Assembly (NCBI GenBank): GCA_025455445.1
Contig: JALOMN010000216.1
Span: 1 to 6,734 of the forward strand
Reading direction: 5' to 3'
Length of the DNA: 6,734 nucleotides
Source: Cyclobacteriaceae bacterium
GTDB taxonomy: Bacteria; Bacteroidota; Bacteroidia; Cytophagales; Cyclobacteriaceae
Positions 1 through 5,371 of the stretch are shown piece by piece. How positions within the stretch are numbered: the first letter of the stretch is position 1; each line of letters starts with the position of its first letter. A program made the position numbers and the translations under genes. The notes under the pieces were generated by a model, which was not told the origin of the DNA, made no database searches, and was given only the letters and a program-made list of their open reading frames with translations.

Positions 1-579
1 TTGTGTAGTTTGTCCGCTTGACCACAGGTATGAAAAACCTGCCGGTGCAGTAAGTGTAACCGTTGCCCCATCACATAAATCGGTGGTGCCGCTGTTTGTG
101 ATGGTTGGTTTAGCTGGTTTCGGTGAAATGATTACCTGGATAGGATCAGAAGCCTCACTGCTGCACGTGCCATTGCCTACTGTTACTGAATAATTTCCAT
201 TTGTATTGACTGTGATTTGTTGCGTGGTCAATCCGTTCGACCATGCATAGGTTGCAAAACCGGCCGGGGCAGTCAGTATGAAACTGTTGCCTTCACAAAG
301 TGTAATTGAGCCGGAAGGGTTGATCGTTGGTTTAGGAATAATTGTGACGGTGGCAATAACTGGTTTGCGTGCGCTCTCACATAGCGTAACAGGATCGTAG
401 ATGGTTGCGTAAAAAGTTTGTGTAGCAGAAAGTGACACAGTAGTAAAAGATGAGCCTGTAAAGAGCACTGTGCCGGCAACGGGATCATTATACCATCGGT
501 ATACCTGTGATCCGGTTGCACCGGTAGCTGTGAAGGTAACCGTTCCGGCATTGCATCGTGCCTGATCAGCCACCACAGG
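1..579 (-). repeat. Ig-like module array (at least three modules, continuing beyond the window)
   Basis: Module A (340-579) matches the CHU-type Ig-like pattern, with a cysteine near the start, TFTATG, RWYNDP and a closing CESAR. Modules B (124-327) and C (1-111, incomplete) are alike: LCEG or LCDG, then a beta-strand ending in LTAPAGF, then WSNG or WSSG with TTQ. B and C are more similar to each other than to A, which suggests recent tandem duplication. The pattern is common in Bacteroidota gliding and adhesion proteins such as SprB. The number of modules beyond the window is unknown. Confidence 0.8.
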
Positions 580-1578
580 TTGTGCAGGAGGAACACAGTT
601 GGCGATAGTAAATGGTGAGCTGACGATATCACTCCAGAATCCTTTATCATCTTTGGCTCGCGCATAAAGAATATGATTACCGGAAGGCACACTGGTTAAA
701 TCAATTACAGCAGGTTGATTCACTGAAGGTGCAGGGGTAAAATTTATTTTGCTGGCCTGACCAAATCCCGGATCGGTGTCAATAAAGTATTCGATTCGGG
801 TTATGTTTTGCGAGGGTAGTATGGAAGCAGGGATGATATAAAAAGTACCCTGAAACGCATGACTCCATGAGGCAGTGGTAGCATTATTTTTATAGCGAAT
901 ATTTAACCGGTGAAAGCCTTCGCTTAATCCATTGAGGGGAATAGTAAATGCATTGTTTTGAGCATTTCCGCTTGTAATAGTGATTGGTGTTCCATTGCCT
1001 TGGCCTGGATCAGTGTCAAAAAAATATTCTGCTTTGGTTAAATTGACTACACCCGGTGTCATGATGGGCGGAACTACATAGAAGGTTTGAATATGTGCAT
1101 GTGTCCAACGCGTGGTGTTATCGCGTGTACGCACATGCAACGTATGAAAGCCCGGTGTGAGTGAATTCAAGGGCACTGTAAATGCCAGATTTATGGAAGC
1201 CCCCGATGTGATGGGAAGATTAGTTCCATTTCCGAATCCTGGATCGGTATCAATAAAATATTCTGCACGGGTAAGATTAGTTGCCTGTACGTTTGAAATG
1301 GGAGGCACCACATAGAATGCCTGGTACATGGCATGGCTCCAAAAACCTGATACGCTGGCACGCGTGCGGAATCCGGCAATGTGAAAACCCGTGCTGAGTG
1401 ATGTGGTTGGGATGGTGAAATTAAAATTGACTGATGCACCTGGTGTGCTTACTGTAACTGCTGTGCCATTTCCCTGCCCCGGATCAGCATCAATAAAATA
1501 TTCTGCCCTGTTGATTACCTGGGTTTGGCCAATCAACGAATACAGAAAGAGAAGTATGAACGTGGTGAAGCGCATCAT
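1..1578 (-). CDS. Secreted modular surface protein with four EYFIDTDPG repeats and Ig-like modules (C-terminus outside window)
   Basis: An open frame runs without a stop from ATG at 1578 to the window edge, giving 526 residues and no C-terminus. A second ATG follows directly at 1575, so the start is uncertain by one codon. Residues 1-20 look like a signal peptide (MMRFTTFILLFLYSLIGQTQ). Four tandem modules begin near residues 24, 104, 182 and 261, each opening with (R/K)xEYF(I/F)D(T/A)DPG and three of them with GNGT. They contain a GFH or GNH turn, and each has a W(S/T)H or WSD element followed by FY or F. Residues 334-413 resemble the CHU-type Ig-like module (RWYNDP, TFYATIYDP, CESAR). Residues 418-485 and 490-526 resemble SprB-type modules (LCEG/LCDG, TAPAGF, WSxGxTTQ). 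Such proteins are usually exported by the type IX system, whose sorting domain would lie beyond position 1; that is inference. The start is 21 bp downstream of the beta-helix gene, so they are probably co-transcribed. Exact function unknown; adhesin or matrix protein is possible. Confidence 0.88.
   Translation of the reverse strand, partial: MMRFTTFILLFLYSLIGQTQVINRAEYFIDADPGQGNGTAVTVSTPGASVNFNFTIPTTSLSTGFHIAGFRTRASVSGFWSHAMYQAFYVVPPISNVQATNLTRAEYFIDTDPGFGNGTNLPITSGASINLAFTVPLNSLTPGFHTLHVRTRDNTTRWTHAHIQTFYVVPPIMTPGVVNLTKAEYFFDTDPGQGNGTPITITSGNAQNNAFTIPLNGLSEGFHRLNIRYKNNATTASWSHAFQGTFYIIPASILPSQNITRIEYFIDTDPGFGQASKINFTPAPSVNQPAVIDLTSVPSGNHILYARAKDDKGFWSDIVSSPFTIANCVPPAQPVVADQARCNAGTVTFTATGATGSQVYRWYNDPVAGTVLFTGSSFTTVSLSATQTFYATIYDPVTLCESARKPVIATVTIIPKPTINPSGSITLCEGNSFILTAPAGFATYAWSNGLTTQQITVNTNGNYSVTVGNGTCSSEASDPIQVIISPKPAKPTITNSGTTDLCDGATVTLTAPAGFSYLWSSGQTTQ
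595..1509 (-). repeat. Four tandem ~79-codon modules with EYFIDTDPG motif
   Basis: Within the modular surface protein, unit starts fall at about 1509, 1269, 1035 and 798, a period of 80, 78 and 79 codons. The opening motif reads EYFIDADPGQGNGT, EYFIDTDPGFGNGT, EYFFDTDPGQGNGT and EYFIDTDPGFGQAS. The fourth unit has lost GNGT and is the most diverged. The residue after DPG alternates Q, F, Q, F. The aspartate-rich DxDPGxGNG turn could bind a metal such as calcium, but this is only inferred from the spacing of acidic and glycine residues. Confidence 0.88.
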
Positions 1579-1599
1579 CAGCAGGATTCTGATTTCAGA

Positions 1600-2736
1600 T
1601 TAGTTGTTGATGTTGGCTTTCACATTTACATTCAATGTTCCGTTTACAGGAACAGTGGCATTTTGAATGTTGAGTTCTGTGACTTGAGGAATAGGAGGCA
1701 TTGGGCTGGTGTCATAGCCGGATCCAACAGGACCTCCGACTGGAAAGGGATATGAGCCACCATAAATGCCCAGATCAGTACCATCTGTGCCAGCGTTTTT
1801 GCCTAATGAAGAAGCTTGTAGCCGATAGTTGGCGGTGGCCACATAATCATTGAAGTTGCTAACCGATACGTACAAGGGATCTTGTCCTACAATATTTCCG
1901 CCACCAAAATTGCTTCCACCACCAGTGCCTGTGAATGTATTCACAAAACTTGTGGCAGGTGTATAGGTAGATGGATCTGCAATGGTTGTTAAGTACGATA
2001 AATTATTGTTAAAGGTACACAATACAGGACCAGAAGTAGCTCCGTAAAAAACTGTTCCGGTTGTGCGGGTGAAGATATTGTTTGTAACAATGATGTTGAA
2101 TGTGCGGTAAAGATTATTTGCGCCTAAGAATATATTATGATCAACAATAATTGTGTTACTATTGAAGTCATAGAGATAGGCATTTCCGGTGAAAATGTTA
2201 TTTGCAATTACAATATTTGTTGCAGATTGTTCTGTACGGCTAAAACCACCACCGTATAGATAAGCTTGGAAAATGTTATTATAAAAAATCCAGCCATCTG
2301 CATAACCAGTAGGCGAACCGCCCCTCATATTAATGTAGCTTGTAAACCTGCATCTGAAAACACGGATATTGTTTGACATGATTCCGCTGATGTCCAGACG
2401 ACCTGTAAGTACACCTGTGATCACGGTGCCACTGGCATTGTTTACTCCGGTATCACGGAATAGGATAATATTGGCTATGGTAGTGGCTTGCCCGAATTGA
2501 TTGTTTGGATTATAACCTGCGCCTATTATCACCAATCTTTTGCCTACCGTGATATCCGGATACGGAAAGGGCGAACCATAAATATAGATAGTGTCACCAT
2601 TGACAGACGCAGTTTGTGCAGCCGCAAAGTTTGTGAACTGTGCCGGGCGTGTTGGGTTGTTGCTTACGGTCCGCACTGCTGCCAGTGAACTTACTGATAA
2701 TGATAAGCCAACAAGTATGAATAAGATGGTTTTCAT
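1600..2736 (-). CDS. Secreted right-handed parallel beta-helix protein
   Basis: A complete 378-residue protein starting at ATG 2736 and ending at TAA 1600-1602. Residues 1-20 form a clear signal peptide (MKTILFILVGLSLSVSSLAA). Residues 45-75 (NGDTIYIYG, DITVGKRLVIIGAGYNP) are the typical first rungs of pectate-lyase-like or PbH1-type beta-helices. The centre carries regularly spaced Asn-rich turns: YNNIF near 152, ANNIF near 178, DHNIF near 199, TNNIF near 218 and FNNNLS near 242. Residues 304-327 (YRLQASS, KNAGTDGTDLGIYGG) are the usual closing segment of such helices. A Gly/Pro linker (about 333-350) leads to a short tail with NGTLNVNVKA. No catalytic residues of a named polysaccharide lyase are evident, so enzyme activity cannot be claimed; it may bind glycans or be structural. 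No recognisable type IX sorting domain is present. The neighbour at 1578 follows after 21 bp on the same strand, which suggests one transcript and perhaps a shared function. Confidence 0.92.
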   Translation of the reverse strand: MKTILFILVGLSLSVSSLAAVRTVSNNPTRPAQFTNFAAAQTASVNGDTIYIYGSPFPYPDITVGKRLVIIGAGYNPNNQFGQATTIANIILFRDTGVNNASGTVITGVLTGRLDISGIMSNNIRVFRCRFTSYINMRGGSPTGYADGWIFYNNIFQAYLYGGGFSRTEQSATNIVIANNIFTGNAYLYDFNSNTIIVDHNIFLGANNLYRTFNIIVTNNIFTRTTGTVFYGATSGPVLCTFNNNLSYLTTIADPSTYTPATSFVNTFTGTGGGSNFGGGNIVGQDPLYVSVSNFNDYVATANYRLQASSLGKNAGTDGTDLGIYGGSYPFPVGGPVGSGYDTSPMPPIPQVTELNIQNATVPVNGTLNVNVKANINN

Positions 2737-2744
2737 AACGATCG

Positions 2745-2904
2745 ATTATGGTTAAATAATTCTTACTTCAAAAGTCCATGCATTTATTGACTATTACCTC
2801 CCCTAAAAAGGGGATTTTAGCTTGATTGTTTGAAGTCACCCGCTAACGGTATCGTTTATAAACCTGTTGTATTTTAGACCGATTTGGATATAAATTATGG
2901 TTAA
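2745..2904. repeat. Pair of 11-bp direct repeats ATTATGGTTAA
   Basis: Identical copies lie at 2745-2755 and 2894-2904, in the same orientation. One is close to the start of the beta-helix gene (9 bp from its ATG), and the other is 45 bp upstream of the patatin ATG and just upstream of its -7 box. They could be a shared protein-binding site, or chance in AT-rich DNA. Confidence 0.35.
2799..2814. repeat. Short hairpin TCCCCT-AAAA-AGGGGA in the divergent spacer
   Basis: A perfect 6-bp inverted repeat with a four-base loop, followed on the plus strand by TTTT. It has the shape of a weak terminator read on the plus strand, but no plus-strand gene ends upstream of it. If the minus-strand transcript starts upstream of it, it would lie in that 5' leader. 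Role undetermined. Confidence 0.45.
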
Positions 2905-2919
2905 TCTTTACAGGGCTGG

Positions 2920-2927
2920 TATCTTTG
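2920..2927 (+). promoter_or_regulatory. Putative Bacteroidota -7 promoter box of the patatin gene
   Basis: TATCTTTG matches the TAnnTTTG consensus of the primary sigma factor in Bacteroidota exactly. It ends 22 bp before the ATG at 2950, implying a very short leader. The partner -33 TTTG element is not seen at the expected distance; the nearest TTTG (2883-2886) is too far upstream, so the call rests on the -7 box and its position. Confidence 0.5.
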
Positions 2928-2949
2928 CCCCGTATTTATCGCTTTCTAT

Positions 2950-4554
2950 ATGCTTCGTTTACATTTTTGCCGGAAGACACTTCTGTTCTGGTCACTCTCG
3001 CTGATTTTATTTTGGATAGCTAATCCTTTTCAATTACAGGCGCAAAGCAAAAAGCCAAAAATAGGTTTAGTGCTAAGTGGCGGTGGCGCCAAAGGCATTG
3101 CGCATGTGCGCGTGCTTCAGGTGCTCGACTCGCTGGGCATTGTGCCCGATTATATTGCAGGCACCAGTATGGGCTCGGTGGTAGGAGCATTGTATGCCTC
3201 CGGTTATACCGGTCATCAGATTGATTCTATCACAAAGTCAATTCACTGGGCCGACATGTTTTCAAATTCAGTTTCATTCAATGAAATAAATATTGAAGAA
3301 AGAGATGAATTCGGCCGCTACATTTATGAATTGCCATTGAATGGATTGACGCCTAAGTTACCATTGGGTGTAGTGGAAGGGCAGAAGATTGAAGAGTTGC
3401 TCGCAGATTTATTTTTCCCTGTCAATACCGTTTCTGATTTTAATAAATTACCCACACCCTTTTTGTGTGTGGCGGCTGATATCGTAAAAGGTGAGCCTGT
3501 AATTTTGCGTAAGGGAAGTTTAGCTGCTTCGGTGCGCGCCAGTATGTCTATTCCTACAGTATTTTCACCCGTGCGAATTGATGGCCGGTTATTAGTAGAT
3601 GGTGGTGTGTATATGAATTTGCCGGTTACATATTGTCGTGAAATGGGTGCCGATTATATCATCGCAGTGGATGTAGGTGGCGGACTATTAAAAGAAGAAG
3701 AAATTACTTCGGCCGCCTCAATGCTAGTGCAAACAACTTTCTTGTCAGGTAATATAAGTTATCAGCAGGAAAAGGATAAGAGCGATATTTTCGTAGATGT
3801 GGTGAAGCATCTGAAATATTCTACCATGGATTTTGAGCAAGGTGCTTCCATCATGCAAAGCGGAAATACCGCAGTCAAGGAAGTGATGGATGAATTGGTA
3901 AGCCTTGCACGCGACATGAAAGCTTATCCGGTGCGAAAGGTGAAACATATTAAACTTCAACAGGACAAGTATAAACTCGAAGCAATCAAAGTTGATGGGG
4001 TGAGTTCAGACAATCAGGATTTTGTGTTGGAGAAATTTGGTTGGAAACCGGGCGATATAGTAAGTCGTGAACAGATTGGCACCAGTGTGCATAAGCTGTT
4101 AGGCACCCGCTTATTTGATAAAATAAATTATACGATTGAAGGTGATACCATTCAGTCTACCTTAACGCTAAGGGCTATTGAAAAACCTTCCAATGCGGTG
4201 AAATTCGCTATGCATTATGATACCGACCGCGGGGCAGGCATCATTCTTAATTTTACCAAGCGCAATTTATTTTTACCTTCTTCTCGTTTTTTAACGACTA
4301 TTGATCTGGCAGAAACTCCGCGTGCCCGGATAAATTATTTTTATTATCTCGGCAAGAAATCTCATTGGTGGCATCAAACCGAGTTGTATGCCGAAAATGT
4401 AGAACTTAATACGTTTGTAGATGGTACCCCGGTTCCGGATATCATCAATAAGCATTTTTCAGCGGTCACAAATCTGAATTATTCATTAAGTCAAACAAGT
4501 TATTGGGGCTTCGGTGCCTTCTGGCTGAAACCAATCCGGATGCAGTTGAACTGA
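2950..4554 (+). CDS. Patatin-like phospholipase with POTRA and outer-membrane barrel (N-terminal part of a frameshifted gene)
   Basis: This frame encodes 534 residues, of which about 525-527 are genuine. Residues 1-32 are a signal peptide (hydrophobic 11-24, ending near LQAQ). The patatin domain covers about 37-245. It has the oxyanion-hole loop SGGGAKG (43-49), the nucleophile elbow GTSMG with Ser73, and the dyad aspartate in DGG (Asp217). It should therefore be an active Ser-Asp lipid acyl hydrolase. Residues about 342-410 form a POTRA-like domain (VDGV, KPGD, LGTRLFDKINY), and from about 415 a transmembrane beta-barrel begins. This is the architecture of the PlpD type (type Vd secretion) and of related Bacteroidota outer-membrane patatins, in which the barrel anchors or displays the lipase. 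The frame stops at 4552-4554 in mid-barrel, and the remaining strands continue in another frame (4503-5267), so the last seven or so residues (PIRMQLN) are probably spurious. The start at 2950 lies 22 bp after a -7-like box. Confidence 0.93.
   Translation: MLRLHFCRKTLLFWSLSLILFWIANPFQLQAQSKKPKIGLVLSGGGAKGIAHVRVLQVLDSLGIVPDYIAGTSMGSVVGALYASGYTGHQIDSITKSIHWADMFSNSVSFNEINIEERDEFGRYIYELPLNGLTPKLPLGVVEGQKIEELLADLFFPVNTVSDFNKLPTPFLCVAADIVKGEPVILRKGSLAASVRASMSIPTVFSPVRIDGRLLVDGGVYMNLPVTYCREMGADYIIAVDVGGGLLKEEEITSAASMLVQTTFLSGNISYQQEKDKSDIFVDVVKHLKYSTMDFEQGASIMQSGNTAVKEVMDELVSLARDMKAYPVRKVKHIKLQQDKYKLEAIKVDGVSSDNQDFVLEKFGWKPGDIVSREQIGTSVHKLLGTRLFDKINYTIEGDTIQSTLTLRAIEKPSNAVKFAMHYDTDRGAGIILNFTKRNLFLPSSRFLTTIDLAETPRARINYFYYLGKKSHWWHQTELYAENVELNTFVDGTPVPDIINKHFSAVTNLNYSLSQTSYWGFGAFWLKPIRMQLN
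4503..4554 (+). other. Frameshift junction in the patatin/barrel gene
   Basis: The upstream frame reads SYWGFGAFWLK and then leaves the barrel sequence, reaching TGA at 4552. The frame one base earlier reads TNPDAVELIKYNL and continues through the barrel. The change is -1, equivalent to one missing base, most likely between about 4521 and 4551. Adding one A to the AAA run at 4528-4530 would join the halves as FWLKTNPDAVEL, giving about 772 residues. The GGGG run at 4505-4508 is a second candidate. No X-XXY-YYZ slippery heptamer in the right phase is visible, so a sequencing/assembly error or a real inactivating deletion is more likely than programmed frameshifting. Confidence 0.8.
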
Positions 4555-5267
4555 TCAAGTATAATTTAAGCAACCTGGCAGCAAAGGTGCACTATCATAT
4601 CAATACCACTGATAAAGTTTACTTTCCAACCAGTGGCACATGGTTGAAAGCAGAGGTGGCAACAAATTTTGGAAATCCTGTGTCAGCACAAATTTATATT
4701 AACACTCCCGATACGGTAATCGACTATACAGTAAAGAGTAACCTTCAGAATTACCTGAGATTTAACCTGCGTGTGCAACGCAACATCCCCACCAGTAAAA
4801 AACTTACGGTACAACTGAAAGGTCAGCTTGGCTTTACACAGAATATTTCTTCGATGAACGATCGGGTTTCTGCCTATGGGTTAGGTGCGGGCGACTTTAT
4901 TTCTGTGGGTGGTCAGATTCACAGACCAAGAGCAAACAGTTTTACGTTTACCGGCTTGAAAGAAGCTGAACTTGCCGTGCCCCAGGTGATGATTGCCGGG
5001 GCTAACCTGCAATGGACACCCTCAAAAAATATTTATGTGATACCATCAGTGAATATTCTGGCCGCGGGCTATGACTCGTCAGACTTCTGGCAATCATTGG
5101 GTGAATTTAATTTTTCATCGGAAAGTGATGACAAAGCATTTTATCAATTCGGTTATGGTGTAACCGCTGCTTATATGTCGTTGCTGGGTCCTATTTCAGT
5201 TACTGTTTCCAACGACTCACAGATAGATAAAATCCGGTGGTTTCTGAATATCGGATTTAATTTTTAA
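4503..5267 (+). CDS. C-terminal barrel half of the patatin-like outer-membrane protein (out of frame, likely not an independent gene)
   Basis: The frame could only start at TTG 4503; its first in-frame ATG is internal at 4854, so it has no convincing start of its own. From about 4527 to TAA at 5265-5267 it encodes about 245 residues of beta-barrel. Alternating strands include KVYFPTSGTWLKAEVAT, KLTVQLKGQLGFTQNI and NIYVIPSVNILAAG. The segment ISVGGQIHRPRANSFTFTGLKE resembles the conserved late-barrel region of this family. The end IRWFLNIGFNF has the C-terminal aromatic residue that BAM-inserted outer-membrane proteins usually carry. There is no signal peptide and no lipase residue. Read with the upstream frame it completes a PlpD-like protein. 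If the frame change is real, this half would not be translated efficiently and the lipase would probably fail to fold into the membrane. Confidence 0.8.
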   Translation: MGLRCLLAETNPDAVELIKYNLSNLAAKVHYHINTTDKVYFPTSGTWLKAEVATNFGNPVSAQIYINTPDTVIDYTVKSNLQNYLRFNLRVQRNIPTSKKLTVQLKGQLGFTQNISSMNDRVSAYGLGAGDFISVGGQIHRPRANSFTFTGLKEAELAVPQVMIAGANLQWTPSKNIYVIPSVNILAAGYDSSDFWQSLGEFNFSSESDDKAFYQFGYGVTAAYMSLLGPISVTVSNDSQIDKIRWFLNIGFNF

Positions 5268-5371
5268 TGATTTAAAGAGCTGAGATCTCAATTGTCAGGA
5301 TTGGAATTGCATTAATAATTTAGTGATTGTACGATTAGCATTCATTTACTCCTTTGATTAACTTTCAAAAG

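Larger units (their letters stand above)
2737..2949. promoter_or_regulatory. Divergent intergenic region
   Basis: This 213-bp stretch separates the minus-strand secreted-protein unit from the plus-strand patatin gene, so it should contain promoters for both. For the plus strand a -7-like box is visible (2920-2927). For the minus strand I found no exact TAnnTTTG match. It also holds a 6-bp hairpin (2799-2814), a 10-bp palindrome GTTTATAAAC (2854-2863) and an 11-bp direct repeat. No small gene is supported here. Confidence 0.6.

Noticed and set aside
273..692. Minus-strand open frame of 139 codons
   Set aside because: It overlaps the long modular surface-protein gene on the same strand in another frame, and its translation has no domain-like pattern.
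1191..1439. Minus-strand open frame of 82 codons
   Set aside because: It lies entirely inside the repeat region of the modular protein in a different frame.
1..1578. CRISPR-like or noncoding tandem repeat interpretation of the repeated DNA
   Set aside because: The period is about 237 bp, in frame, with conservation at the protein level, which fits coding modules rather than a CRISPR array.
1391..1755. Two overlapping plus-strand open frames (1391-1603 and 1525-1755)
   Set aside because: They are antisense to two well-supported secreted-protein genes and show no signal peptide or family pattern.
2488..2688. Plus-strand open frame of 66 codons
   Set aside because: It is antisense to the N-terminal part of the beta-helix gene, with no sign of being coding.
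3745..3960. Minus-strand open frame of 71 codons
   Set aside because: It is antisense to the patatin gene, which is clearly coding here.
4503..4554. Programmed -1 ribosomal frameshifting in the patatin gene
   Set aside because: No X-XXY-YYZ slippery heptamer in the correct phase and no obvious downstream stem or pseudoknot was seen; single-exon outer-membrane patatins are not known for recoding.
5281..5290. Palindrome TGAGATCTCA after the patatin stop codon as terminator
   Set aside because: The 10-bp palindrome has no loop and no following T-run, so it does not look like an intrinsic terminator.
5359..5366. TAACTTTC as a -7 box for the sensor kinase
   Set aside because: It lacks the final G of TAnnTTTG and lies only 5 bp before the ATG, too close to serve as its promoter.
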